Assembly (NCBI RefSeq): GCF_000355675.1
Contig: NC_020888.1
Span: forward strand, 2,959,501 to 3,023,500
Length of the DNA stretch: 64,000 nucleotides
Source of the DNA: Thalassolituus oleivorans MIL-1
Lineage (GTDB): Bacteria > Pseudomonadota > Gammaproteobacteria > Pseudomonadales > Oceanobacteraceae
Reading direction: 5' to 3'
Shown: positions 55,774 to 64,000 of the stretch, piece after piece
How the letters are laid out: each line of letters starts with the position of its first letter
How positions within the stretch are numbered: position 1 is the stretch's first letter
Translations under genes and position numbers: made by a program
Notes under the pieces: generated by a model
What the model saw: the letters and a program-made list of their open reading frames with translations, nothing else
Database searches by the model: none
Told to the model about the DNA's origin: nothing

Positions 55774-58158
55774 ATGACAGTACAGCAGTTTCGTTCTTTA
55801 ACTACGGCTTGTATGTTGGTGCTGCTGTTACTGTCAGGGTTAAGCCTGTCACGGACCGCTATCGCAAGTGGTCCTGTGTTACTTCCCGGCGATAATTTCG
55901 ACTATCCGATTACACCTTATGTTGCCATCTATGAAGACCCGTCAGCGCGCTTAAGCCTCGACGACATGATCGGCCAAGACAAACAACTGCGCTTTACTCC
56001 AAGTCATAGCAATCGCCTCAAATTCGGCATTACAAGCTCAGCCTATTGGTTACGAGTTAGTTTATCTAATCCCTACAACCGAGATCGCGATGTCGTTCTG
56101 ACTTTATCCAATACGCATATCGACGATATTCGTTTGTTTGATATATCTGATCCCGATGAACCTAGTGTGCTAGGCAGTGGGGGACGAGATAGCAATGGAT
56201 TACGTGGTGGTTTCCCACAAGCCCAGCCTTTTTTCCTACGCATTAATGCACAAACAACGCAGAGCTATCTAATTCGAGTTCACACTGATGCACTGCTTAA
56301 TACGGAATTACATTTAAAGAGTGTTGATCGCTTCGTCATCAATGAACAGCATCAACAATTCATCGTCGGCGTTAGCATTGGTATTACCTTTGCGGCCTTT
56401 ATTTACTTCTTGGTTTGTTATCGCCGCTACCGCATTCCGTTGGCATTAGCTGCCGCAGCTTACTGCGCCGTTATAAGTATTTTTATTCCATCTTGGATGG
56501 GGCTACTCCATTCTGGCTTTGCCTTAACAAATGAACTCGACGGCTGTTTAGAATCACTTTCGATCAACTTCTCTGCCATTGCACACACGTTAGTCGTTCT
56601 TTTTCTTGGCTGGCGTCAGCGTTGGGTACAACTGACTCTGTGGGCTTTTATTGCTCTGCAAGTCGTTATTGGCAGCGGTGAATTTTGGCTTTCTAGTGCG
56701 CTAAACGAAGTGTCGATTAGTTTAGGCATCGCCGTTAACGAAATATTCATGCTGTTTTTATTAATATTTGCTCGCAGCGAACAAAAGAAAGCTCAACATT
56801 TGCTCTTGTTCGGTTGTGCCTTCGTTACTGTCGGGATTGTGCTATCCGTACTGACCAGTATGAACGTACTTGCGCTAGATTTTATCCATACGTGGTCGGT
56901 TATTGTGTTACCGATGGCAGTGATATCCAGCTTGGTAATGGCCTGTATGCAACTATCCGGCAAAGCGGCCCCTAGTATTTCCCGTCAAACTTCAGACCTT
57001 ACCCTGTCGTCAGGCTTATTGTCACAAATCAGCCACGAGCTACGTACACCGATTAACGGCGTTATCGGTATGAATGAGTTATTAACCGATACCGCCTTAA
57101 GCGCAAACCAACGCGATTACATCGACACCATTGGGCTGGCCGGGCGTGATTTGCTCTTTGTCGCTAACGAAATTTCCGATCTTGCTCGTATTCAGCAAGG
57201 CCAGCTCGAGCTTGAACGTCGTCCATTTACGATTAGCAGTATGCTCAGTCAGACCATGGCACATTTTCAACAAGAGGCCATTCGTAAGCAGGTCGAGTTA
57301 GTGGTCGATATTGCTGATGATTTACCCGCCCGCTTAGTCGGCGACCGCAATCGCTTGCAAACGCTGCTGCACAACTTAATCGCTCGCACCTTGGCCTATA
57401 CCGACTACGGTGAGCTCACACTGCATGCGTCTTACTTCGATAGCGCACAATCTCAAGGGGTGCGTCTGCAATTGCAACTAAGCGGCAATATCGTGAAACA
57501 GGATGAGCTAAAGATGCTGTTCCGTTTGCTGCAGTATCATCATCCTCAGGTTGAACCAGGCAATACTAAGCATTGGAATTTACTGGTCATGCGCCAGTTA
57601 TTACAGCGCATGCATGCGTCTTTAGAAGTTGAAAGCATGACAAGCCAAGGGGCTTCTCTAACATTGTATTTACCAATGCCGGTTGAAGCCGAAGTTGATA
57701 GCCATCGCGACATACTCGACGATAGTTTGATCGGTATGCGGATTTTGATTGTTGATGATGTTGCTTCATTGCGTAACGTGATCGAAAAGCAAGTAAAGCG
57801 CTGGGGCATGAAAGCAAGTAGTACCTACAGTGGTAAAGAAGCCCTCGCCATGATGCGCAACCAATGCAACCTTGGCCAACCGTTTGATTTCATCATTATT
57901 GATCACGACATGCCGATCATGAATGGTTTGCAATTGGCTGAGCGCATGAATGCCGATAAAGACATTACAGTCAAACCGGCCAGCCTAATGCTAACAGGAT
58001 TAAGCATTAGTAGTGTGCGCGCCGACGCCCTCGCCGTAGGGATTCGTCATCTGGTTGCCAAACCGGCCAGTGGAGATCGACTGCGCAACGCTCTGCTCGA
58101 AATTAAGAGTCGGAGAAACGTAAGCGGCCAATCAACCGACACACGCGCTACGTCTTAG
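55774..58158 (+). CDS. 7TMR-DISM hybrid histidine kinase with degenerate ATP-binding domain
   Basis: A 794-residue membrane protein: signal peptide (to about residue 30), 7TMR-DISMED2-like periplasmic domain (about 45-190), seven hydrophobic helices (about 205-400), HisKA with the phospho-site in SHELRTPINGV (His421), an ATPase-like domain, and a C-terminal receiver (about 655-775) with its aspartate in IIDHDMP (Asp710) and Lys in AKPAS. The ATPase domain keeps only a weak N box (HNLIARTLAYTDYG); the DxGxG and GxGL boxes are absent. It may therefore not autophosphorylate. The start at 55774 has GAGGGA upstream. Confidence 0.9.
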   Translation: MTVQQFRSLTTACMLVLLLLSGLSLSRTAIASGPVLLPGDNFDYPITPYVAIYEDPSARLSLDDMIGQDKQLRFTPSHSNRLKFGITSSAYWLRVSLSNPYNRDRDVVLTLSNTHIDDIRLFDISDPDEPSVLGSGGRDSNGLRGGFPQAQPFFLRINAQTTQSYLIRVHTDALLNTELHLKSVDRFVINEQHQQFIVGVSIGITFAAFIYFLVCYRRYRIPLALAAAAYCAVISIFIPSWMGLLHSGFALTNELDGCLESLSINFSAIAHTLVVLFLGWRQRWVQLTLWAFIALQVVIGSGEFWLSSALNEVSISLGIAVNEIFMLFLLIFARSEQKKAQHLLLFGCAFVTVGIVLSVLTSMNVLALDFIHTWSVIVLPMAVISSLVMACMQLSGKAAPSISRQTSDLTLSSGLLSQISHELRTPINGVIGMNELLTDTALSANQRDYIDTIGLAGRDLLFVANEISDLARIQQGQLELERRPFTISSMLSQTMAHFQQEAIRKQVELVVDIADDLPARLVGDRNRLQTLLHNLIARTLAYTDYGELTLHASYFDSAQSQGVRLQLQLSGNIVKQDELKMLFRLLQYHHPQVEPGNTKHWNLLVMRQLLQRMHASLEVESMTSQGASLTLYLPMPVEAEVDSHRDILDDSLIGMRILIVDDVASLRNVIEKQVKRWGMKASSTYSGKEALAMMRNQCNLGQPFDFIIIDHDMPIMNGLQLAERMNADKDITVKPASLMLTGLSISSVRADALAVGIRHLVAKPASGDRLRNALLEIKSRRNVSGQSTDTRATS

Positions 58159-58159
58159 T

Positions 58160-59653
58160 TTAATGTGCCGAGTCAGCTAAAACAGCTCGGCCCACAGCCC
58201 AGTCACGAAGATCTTGAACTGCCTCAGCCATAGTAACCGAGAGCGGGCAAGTTCTTTGGACTTCATCAATCAGATCGTCTGTCGTTACTAAGCGCGTTTC
58301 AGCAGCCTGCATTGAACGTCCGCGACGGTGACACGCTGATACAATCACCTGCTCCAGTTCTGCGCCACTAAAGCCATCACTAGCCGTTGCAACCGCTGCG
58401 ACATCAATGGTGTCATCCGCAATCTGACGCTTGGCTAAGTGCAAACGTATGATGGCTTCACGCACATCAACGCGCGGCAAATCAACAAAAAATAGCTCAT
58501 CCAAACGACCTTTACGCACCAACTCAGGTGGTAAAGCATGAATGTTGTTCGCAGTCATTACGGTGAAAACAGAGGATTTATGCTCAGCCAACCAAGTTAA
58601 TAACGTGCCCAGTAAGCGCTGACTGACTCCTGAGTCGCTACCATCCTGACCCAAGCCTTTTTCGATCTCGTCCATCCACACCACGCACGGCGACATGGTT
58701 TCGGCCATCTCCAACGCCTCGCGCAAATTGCGTTCGGTTTCGCCAATGTACTTGTTGTACATATTCCCCATATCCAAGCGCAACAGCGGGACGCCCCATG
58801 AACCGGCAACCGCTTTAGCGGCCAAACTTTTACCACTACCTTGTACGCCAAATAACATAACACCGCGCGGACGCATTCTGGGATCATCGCCGAAAAAAGC
58901 ATCACGACGTTTATCTAACCACTGCTTCATCACATCAAGGCCAGCGACATCCACGAACCGTGCGGTGTCATATTCGAAGTGAATAGCCCCATCACGATCT
59001 AACAGTGCCATTTTGGCCTTAGTTACGGGCCCCAAATCATCTTGAGTGATAGCACCATCATCAACAATCGCACCACGAATCAAACGGCGCGCATCTGCAT
59101 AGGTAACGCCGCGCAAATTACGTACGATTTGTTGCAACGTCGTATTGTCGGTTTTTACCTTCTGCCCTGTTGTGCGGGAGAAATGACGCGCTTCTTCCCG
59201 CACCAGTGATAACAACTGTTCCTCACCAGGCAAGGTTAAACGAAAACGCACCGCATAACGCTGCAGATCTTCAGGCAAAGCAACCTGATGACTCAGCAAC
59301 ACAATAGTCTTACCAAAGCCTTCATGCTGAAAGACGATGTCTTTAATTAAACGCACAATCAAAGCTTGATCTAAAAACGGGTGCAAATCGCAGAATACAA
59401 ACAAACCGCTCTCTTCGCGTAACTTGACCGCGCGCAGCGCTTTATCCGGCGATTCGGTCTCGGTCACAGCAACATCTTCGCCAAAGCCCAAGCGCCGTAA
59501 GCCATCGCTCACTGTCCATTGCTGCAACGCATCGCCACGCTCAATTGCAAGACGTGTTAGTAGTTCTAAGGCACGCGATTCTTCATACGTTTCGATCACT
59601 ACAAGCGGCTCTTTGCGTTCTAGAATCAGCTTTAGATCGTGTAAATCCTGCAT
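58160..59653 (-). CDS. Ycf46-like AAA+ ATPase
   Basis: A 497-residue AAA+ protein similar to the Ycf46 group of cyanobacteria and plastids. The N-terminal half (about 1-220) is a degenerate ATPase-like domain (VVIETYEESRALELLTRL, LFVFCDLHPFL). The C-terminal AAA domain has Walker A GVQGSGKS, Walker B VVWMDEIEKG, an arginine finger in RKGRLDELFFV and sensor 2 in GFSGAELEQVI. Function in bacteria is unknown; a link to carbon metabolism or membrane-protein handling has been proposed for relatives. It is convergent with the hybrid kinase, with one base between them. Confidence 0.88.
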   Translation of the reverse strand: MQDLHDLKLILERKEPLVVIETYEESRALELLTRLAIERGDALQQWTVSDGLRRLGFGEDVAVTETESPDKALRAVKLREESGLFVFCDLHPFLDQALIVRLIKDIVFQHEGFGKTIVLLSHQVALPEDLQRYAVRFRLTLPGEEQLLSLVREEARHFSRTTGQKVKTDNTTLQQIVRNLRGVTYADARRLIRGAIVDDGAITQDDLGPVTKAKMALLDRDGAIHFEYDTARFVDVAGLDVMKQWLDKRRDAFFGDDPRMRPRGVMLFGVQGSGKSLAAKAVAGSWGVPLLRLDMGNMYNKYIGETERNLREALEMAETMSPCVVWMDEIEKGLGQDGSDSGVSQRLLGTLLTWLAEHKSSVFTVMTANNIHALPPELVRKGRLDELFFVDLPRVDVREAIIRLHLAKRQIADDTIDVAAVATASDGFSGAELEQVIVSACHRRGRSMQAAETRLVTTDDLIDEVQRTCPLSVTMAEAVQDLRDWAVGRAVLADSAH

Positions 59654-59776
59654 TTAATTTCCTTATCTCTCATATGCTCTCAAGGCGCACTTTCGATTAG
59701 CTTTCTATTATGCCCTGATTTGTATCATGCGTTTGCGCTGTAAATCACGTAAAATGGCTCAAACTTCGGAGGATTT

Positions 59777-60427
59777 ATGGCTGCACATCCACGACACTAC
59801 TCGCTGTTTGATAAACTCATCACCAATGCGGATCAGGCATTACGCACCTTAGTTCCGGGCGCCGCTACGGCAGAGCGCTCAACGCCCGCTAGTCAACGCG
59901 GAGCGGCCGAACTGAGTGACAGCGAACGCCAACACGCTGCGGGCCTTATGCGTATCAATCATACCGGTGAAGTCTGCGCCCAAGCTTTATATCAAGGCCA
60001 AGCACTGACAGCCAAGTTGCCGCAAGTGCGCGACGCGATGGAAGAAGCCGCTCGTGAAGAGGTCGATCATCTTGTTTGGTGCGAGCAACGCATCCACGAT
60101 TTAGGCAGCCACACCAGCCGTTTGAACCCGCTCTTCTATGGGCTTTCATTTGGCATTGGCGCACTGGCAGGTAAAGTTAGCGATAAAGTCAGCCTTGGGT
60201 TTGTCGCCGCGACCGAAGAACAAGTCTGCAAGCACCTGACCCATCACATGACAGAATTGCCGATTCAAGACGAAAAAAGTAAAGCCGTACTACTGCAAAT
60301 GCTGGAAGACGAAGCGCGTCATGCCACTACCGCAATCAACGCTGGGGGCTATAAGTTTCCTGCGCCGGTTAAGTTTTTGATGGCGGGTATGGCGAAGGTG
60401 ATGACCAAGAGTACATATCGGGTTTGA
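59777..60427 (+). CDS. coq7: Coq7-type 3-demethoxyubiquinol hydroxylase
   Basis: A 216-residue membrane-associated di-iron monooxygenase that hydroxylates demethoxyubiquinol in ubiquinone synthesis; it replaces UbiF where that is lacking. Iron ligands lie in [33 protein letters not shown] and [10 protein letters not shown]. An excellent ribosome site (GGAGG, 59768-59772) precedes the ATG. It is divergent from the AAA ATPase gene. Confidence 0.95.
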   Translation: MAAHPRHYSLFDKLITNADQALRTLVPGAATAERSTPASQRGAAELSDSERQHAAGLMRINHTGEVCAQALYQGQALTAKLPQVRDAMEEAAREEVDHLVWCEQRIHDLGSHTSRLNPLFYGLSFGIGALAGKVSDKVSLGFVAATEEQVCKHLTHHMTELPIQDEKSKAVLLQMLEDEARHATTAINAGGYKFPAPVKFLMAGMAKVMTKSTYRV

Positions 60428-60494
60428 TGGTTTATGCGGCTGACGCCGCGGGTTCTTTTTGCAACGCTGCATTAAAACGAAAGGCAGGTCTTTC

Positions 60495-60595
60495 TGTAGG
60501 AGGTACTCAGGGAGCGTCAGCGAGCAGTGCCGAATTACGATGCAAAGCCACAATCGGGAGTACGAACAAAAAACGTTCGTTGACTCCCTCCTACA
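60495..60595. repeat. REP-like inverted pair (BIME-like element)
   Basis: TGTAGGAGG (60495-60503) and its exact inverse CCTCCTACA (60587-60595) bound a 101-base segment. The right unit folds as GGGAGT (60556-60561) with ACTCCC (60583-60588) plus ACGAAC/GTTCGT inside. Reading inwards from either end, GGAG..TCArCGArC follows, so two divergent copies of one unit appear to be present. The GTAGGAG head is typical of REP units of gammaproteobacteria. The rest of the 322-base gap up to ilvH holds only the terminator. Confidence 0.5.
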
Positions 60596-60695
60596 ACATC
60601 CTTCGAATCCATCCGATTTAAAGCATATCGTCTCGTGCCCCTGGGAAAAGAAAACCCGCGGCGCCAGCAGCTACAAAAACCGAAAACCCTAAACA

Positions 60696-60732
60696 AAAAG
60701 ACCCGTTTAGGCCAAACCTAAACGGGTCTTTT
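60696..60732. terminator. Terminator of ilvH (bidirectional)
   Basis: AAAAGACCCGTTTAGG (60696-60711) pairs perfectly over 16 bases with CCTAAACGGGTCTTTT (60717-60732), loop CCAAA. It lies 17 bases after the ilvH stop on the minus strand and also faces coq7. Confidence 0.95.
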
Positions 60733-60749
60733 CAAACAAGCAAAGTTTA

Positions 60750-61241
60750 TTACAAGCTCAGGATTTTCTCGCCGCGAGAAATCCCCGACACGCCGGTACG
60801 TACCGTTTCCAATACACAACCAGGGCCGATGGCTTCGATAAAGCCTTCTAGCTTGTCACTCGTGCCAGTCAACTGAATGGTGTAAACGCTAGCGGTTACA
60901 TCCACAATCTGACCACGGAAGATGTCGGCTGTGCGTTTAATTTCCGCACGCTGAGCACCAACCGCTTTCACTTTAATCAACATCAGTTCGCGCTCGATAT
61001 GAGCACCTTCTGATAGGTCGACCAGCTTAACCACTTCGATCAGCTTGTTCAGATGCTTAGTGATCTGTTCAATTTTGCGCTCATCGCCATGGGTCGTCAT
61101 GGTCAGACGCGACAGTGTCTCGTCTTCAGTTGGGGCAACCGTTAAGGTTTCGATGTTGTAGCCGCGCTGCGCGAACAAGCCAACAACACGAGACAGTGCA
61201 CCCGGTTCGTTTTCTAACAGGATAGAAATAATGTGTCTCAT
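60750..61241 (-). CDS. ilvH: Acetolactate synthase small (regulatory) subunit
   Basis: A 163-residue ACT-domain subunit that gives valine feedback control to acetolactate synthase. The ACT domain starts RHIISILLENEPGALSRVVGLFAQRGYNIETLTV, and the C-terminal regulatory domain is complete. The ATG at 61241 begins two bases after the ilvB stop, so translation is coupled. Length equals that of E. coli IlvH. Confidence 0.97.
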   Translation of the reverse strand: MRHIISILLENEPGALSRVVGLFAQRGYNIETLTVAPTEDETLSRLTMTTHGDERKIEQITKHLNKLIEVVKLVDLSEGAHIERELMLIKVKAVGAQRAEIKRTADIFRGQIVDVTASVYTIQLTGTSDKLEGFIEAIGPGCVLETVRTGVSGISRGEKILSL

Positions 61242-61243
61242 GA

Positions 61244-62968
61244 TCAGGTACGCTCCGTCTTGCTCAGCCACATATCGCGCATCGTACCGAGTGGTACTTG
61301 CATTGGATAAACATGTTCCTCTGGGTCAACTGCAACGTCGAGGAAGACCAGACGGTCATTGTACTTGCCAAAGGTATCTTCCAAGGCTTGTGGTAACTCA
61401 TCGCGACCTTCAACCTTAATACCAACGTGTCCGTACGCTTCTACTAGCTTAACGAAGTCAGGTAATGACTCCATGTATGAGTGAGAGTGACGGCCTTCAT
61501 AGTTCATGTCTTGCCACTGGCGAACCATGCCCAATGAGCCGTTGTTCAGACACAAGATTTTCACCGGAATACCGTACTGCAAGCAGGTCGATAGTTCCTG
61601 GATGTTCATCTGGATAGAACCTTCACCCGTAACACATACCACCATGTCGTCTGGGAAGTTCATCTTAATGCCCATAGCCGCAGGGAAACCAAAGCCCATG
61701 GTGCCTAAACCGCCAGAGTTGATCCAACGATTAGGTTTATCGAACTTGTAGTACTGCGCAGCAAACATCTGGTGCTGACCGACATCAGAAGTGATATACG
61801 CATCGCCGTTGGTCTTAGCCCAAATCGCTTCAATCACTTCTTGTGGCTTCATCAACTGCGATTCGTTCTTATCGTAACGACCCGCATGACGCTCGCGCCA
61901 TTCGTTGATCTGCTTCCACCAAGAAGCAATCGCATCGGCATCTGGTACTTCGTTGGCTTCGTCGAGCAGTGCCATCATTTCATCCAATACGTTACCTACT
62001 GGGCCAACGATTGGCACATCAGCAATAATGGTTTTGGAAATAGACGATGGATCAATATCAATGTGAATGATCTTAGCGTCTGGGCAAAACTTAGACGTCG
62101 CATTGGTGACGCGATCATCAAAACGTGCGCCAACCGCTAAAATTACGTCAGCGTTGTGCATTGCCGTGTTCGCTTCATAGGTGCCGTGCATACCCAGCAT
62201 GCCCAGAAAACGTGCGCCAGTACCAGGATAAGCACCAAGCCCCATCAAGGTATTGGTACAAGGAAAATCTAAACGATCAACCAAAGCACGTAACTTGTCA
62301 GAACTGCCATCGATGATGACACCACCACCCGCATAAATTACCGGACGCTTAGCCTTTAACAGCAGCTCAACAGCTTTTTTGATCTGTCCTGAGTGACCAC
62401 GTTGCGGCGGCGTGTATGAACGCAGCTTAATTTTCTTCGGATACGAGTATTCATAACGCTCGTTCGGCATGGTCATATCTTTCGGGATATCGATCACAAC
62501 CGGACCCGGACGACCTGTGCTGGCAATGTAAAATGCCTTAGCAACAAGCTCTGGGATGTCTTCCGGACGACGAACACTGAAGCTGTGTTTCACGATCGGA
62601 CGTGACACACCTAGCATGTCGGTTTCTTGGAAAGCATCGTCGCCCACCAAATGGCTCATTACCTGTCCAGCAATGACGACCATAGGAATGGAGTCAGTGA
62701 ACGCTGTAGCAATACCCGTAATGGTATTGGTCGCACCTGGACCAGAAGTCACCATAACCACGCCGGGCTTACCGGTCGCGCGCGCATAACCGTCGGCCAT
62801 ATGGGCAGCTGCCTGCTCATGACGAACCAATACGTGTTTCACGGCACTTTGTTTGTAGACGGCATCGTATACGTGCAGCAAAGAGCCGCCCGGATAACCA
62901 TAAATATATTCAACGCCTGCTTCGTGCAGTGCACGAACCAACATTTCTCCGCCGGAAAGTAATTCCAC
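61244..62968 (-). CDS. ilvB: Acetolactate synthase large (catalytic) subunit
   Basis: A 574-residue thiamine-diphosphate enzyme, first common step of branched-chain amino-acid synthesis. The TPP glutamate lies in [19 protein letters not shown], the FAD and regulatory domains are complete, and the TPP-Mg motif [17 protein letters not shown] is intact. The start codon is GTG, nine bases after AGAGG on the coding strand. A leader of about 245 bases with strong secondary structure lies upstream. Confidence 0.97.
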   Translation of the reverse strand: MELLSGGEMLVRALHEAGVEYIYGYPGGSLLHVYDAVYKQSAVKHVLVRHEQAAAHMADGYARATGKPGVVMVTSGPGATNTITGIATAFTDSIPMVVIAGQVMSHLVGDDAFQETDMLGVSRPIVKHSFSVRRPEDIPELVAKAFYIASTGRPGPVVIDIPKDMTMPNERYEYSYPKKIKLRSYTPPQRGHSGQIKKAVELLLKAKRPVIYAGGGVIIDGSSDKLRALVDRLDFPCTNTLMGLGAYPGTGARFLGMLGMHGTYEANTAMHNADVILAVGARFDDRVTNATSKFCPDAKIIHIDIDPSSISKTIIADVPIVGPVGNVLDEMMALLDEANEVPDADAIASWWKQINEWRERHAGRYDKNESQLMKPQEVIEAIWAKTNGDAYITSDVGQHQMFAAQYYKFDKPNRWINSGGLGTMGFGFPAAMGIKMNFPDDMVVCVTGEGSIQMNIQELSTCLQYGIPVKILCLNNGSLGMVRQWQDMNYEGRHSHSYMESLPDFVKLVEAYGHVGIKVEGRDELPQALEDTFGKYNDRLVFLDVAVDPEEHVYPMQVPLGTMRDMWLSKTERT

Positions 62969-63212
62969 CGTACTATCCTCTTAGACATGCTCTAATTGAG
63001 CTTAATAACTATTGTGTGCGATACGAGCCGACACCATAAACACTTTACAGGTAGGCTATCTCAGGCTGGATGAATCACTTTTAGTTCATCATCAGATCTC
63101 TTTGCCTGGTCGAGGACGCCGAGTCTGGACTGGGCGGAGGATAGCCGCACCAGAGGCTGTAATTGTCAGAGGGCAAGGCACTGGGTGGAGGCACGTGCAG
63201 CTCTGACAAAAG
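62969..63212 (-). ncRNA. Structured leader of ilvB (possibly ilvB-OMG type)
   Basis: Between the candidate promoter and the GTG of ilvB the transcript carries a 5' hairpin, GTCAGAG/CTCTGAC (63167-63173 and 63203-63209 on the plus strand) with inner pairings, and two near-identical 14-base units at 63127-63140 and 63178-63191 (12 of 14 match; CCTCCrCCCAGTsC on the coding strand). No run of Leu, Val or Ile codons is seen, so a classical attenuating leader peptide is not supported. An RNA motif named ilvB-OMG has been described upstream of ilvB in marine gammaproteobacteria; membership is a guess. Confidence 0.45.
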
Positions 63213-63220
63213 CGGCGCTA

Positions 63221-63248
63221 ATTCTAGCATTACCGCAGGGATTGTCCA
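63221..63248 (-). promoter_or_regulatory. Candidate extended -10 promoter of ilvBH
   Basis: On the minus strand TGGACA (63248-63243) and TAGAAT (63226-63221) are 16 bases apart, and TGC directly before the -10 makes it an extended -10 promoter. It would start the leader near 63213. Confidence 0.55.
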
Positions 63249-63306
63249 GACTGATGGACTATCCTGTCATGCTTAAAAGTGAATAAATTAGAGAAACTCT
63301 GTTTTA

Positions 63307-64000
63307 TTAAGATTCAATCCAGATAAGACTGGCCTGACGACCACTATCGCCATCACGACGATAAGAAAAATAGCGCTCTGAATTCATCACTGTGCAGTCG
63401 GTATTGGCTGAAATTGAGCGCACGCCAGCGGCTAGCAATTGCTCTGCTGCTAAGCGTTGCAGATTACCCAACCAACGATCTCCAGCACCGGCGATAAAGC
63501 AATCACTACTTGCCCAGCCAAAAGCGGCTTTTACCTCGGGGCCCACTTCAAATGCGCTTGGCCCAATACACGGTGCTAGGTACACCAATACACGTTTGGG
63601 ATCTGGAAACTGCTTTAATGTGTGTAACAAAATACCATCTGCCAAGCCGCGCCATCCCGCATGAGCGGCGGCCACTTGGCGACCATCATCACGACAAAAC
63701 AACACAGGTAAACAGTCGGCGGTTAGTACCGCACAGGCCAACCCAGATTGCTCAGTAGATGATGCGTCCGCAACAGGCACAACAGCACCACCATAAGCTT
63801 GAACAACCCAATTGCTATGCACTTGGGTTAACCACTGCACCGAGCGAACACCTACTAGCTGTCGAAGCAAGGAACGTCGATTAGCCAAGACGGAGGTTCT
63901 ATTGTCACCTACATGCGTAGCCAGATTGAAACCATCGTACGGCGCTTGCGAGATACCTCCAGCACGCGTCGTTAATCGAGCTTGCACACCCGCAGGAAGC
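63307..64000 (-). CDS. pgeF: PgeF/YfiH (laccase-domain) protein, 5' truncated by window edge
   Basis: Most of a YfiH-family protein; the frame runs off the window at 64000, so only the first few residues are missing. The family is a purine nucleoside phosphorylase-like or peptidoglycan-editing enzyme (PgeF removes mis-incorporated serine-containing cytoplasmic muropeptides in E. coli). Zinc-site residues are seen in QVHSNWV, LTADCLPVLFCRDDG and AAAHAGWRGL. The in-frame GTG at 63987 is internal, because family sequence (GVQARLTTRAGG) continues across it. Confidence 0.93.
   Translation of the reverse strand, partial: LPAGVQARLTTRAGGISQAPYDGFNLATHVGDNRTSVLANRRSLLRQLVGVRSVQWLTQVHSNWVVQAYGGAVVPVADASSTEQSGLACAVLTADCLPVLFCRDDGRQVAAAHAGWRGLADGILLHTLKQFPDPKRVLVYLAPCIGPSAFEVGPEVKAAFGWASSDCFIAGAGDRWLGNLQRLAAEQLLAAGVRSISANTDCTVMNSERYFSYRRDGDSGRQASLIWIES

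Noticed and set aside
60424-60692. Short open frames after coq7
   Set aside because: They overlap the REP-like element and terminator, have no ribosome site, and their composition is not protein-like.
62969-63200. ilv leader peptide
   Set aside because: A GTG-initiated frame of about 38 codons exists on the minus strand, but it has no run of Leu, Val or Ile codons and no good ribosome site, so attenuation by a leader peptide is not supported.
1-64000. CRISPR array, tRNA, rRNA or intact insertion sequence
   Set aside because: Reading through found no regularly spaced repeats, no tRNA-like cloverleaf with conserved arms, no rRNA and no paired terminal inverted repeats around a transposase.

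Overview
The window is a compact chromosomal segment of a marine gammaproteobacterium. I infer an Oceanospirillales-type organism (Thalassolituus/Oceanobacter/Bermanella-like) from the imuA-imuB-dnaE2 cassette, the prmA-DUF3426-dusB-fis-purHD block, LapD/LapG, Coq7, a B12-riboswitch btuB and a mid-range base composition. This is judged from gene content only; no 16S rRNA or other marker is present. I see no tRNA, rRNA, CRISPR array, intact insertion sequence or prophage.

Layout. 1-6222: a tightly overlapping lipid-modification operon (FAD amine-oxidase-like protein, cut by the window edge; DUF1365; a cyclopropane-synthase-like methyltransferase; DUF2878; an exported protein of unknown function), followed by a TonB-dependent receptor. 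6418-8249: a LysR regulator and an exported methyltransferase. 8391-13616: an SOS mutagenesis cassette (imuA-imuB-dnaE2) behind two abutting LexA boxes. 13617-16274 (minus strand): a lipoprotein, AmpG and YajQ. 16373-20421: a degenerate REP-associated transposase, a ketopantoate reductase and an orphan PAS histidine kinase. 20453-23174: a cobalamin riboswitch, btuB and a PduO-type adenosyltransferase. 23192-25138: Slt70. 25401-28121: an AT-richer stretch with a glycosidase-like lipoprotein and a fatty-acid desaturase. 28207-32825: GrxD, a CpdB-like nucleotidase behind a good Pho box, and a secreted protein with two tandem OB-like repeats. 32873-34607: an ArsR regulator divergent from an Old Yellow Enzyme, with two palindromes between them. 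34628-39562: a 7TM diguanylate cyclase, a YbiT-type ABC-F protein and a SHOCT protein. 39592-44615 (minus strand): a fused 5-oxoprolinase, a dihaem cytochrome c and a PCu(A)C copper chaperone. 44724-47399 (minus strand): lapG-lapD. 47604-55744: aroQ, prmA, a DUF3426 protein, dusB, fis, purH and purD. 55774-60427: a hybrid histidine kinase, a Ycf46-like AAA ATPase and coq7. 60495-63306: a REP-like inverted pair, ilvH-ilvB and a long structured ilvB leader. The window ends inside pgeF.

Themes. Cyclic-di-GMP and surface attachment recur (YajQ, the diguanylate cyclase, LapD/LapG). Nutrient scavenging recurs (B12 uptake, Pho-controlled nucleotide hydrolysis, oxoproline use, TonB receptors). Lipid remodelling recurs (the first operon and the desaturase). 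The most promising unexplained items are: the CFA-family enzyme lacking two bicarbonate ligands; the paired 22-bp palindromes between arsR and the Old Yellow Enzyme gene; the structured ilvB leader; the domesticated-looking transposase together with a REP-like pair; and the secreted tandem OB-repeat protein downstream of the Pho-boxed nucleotidase.
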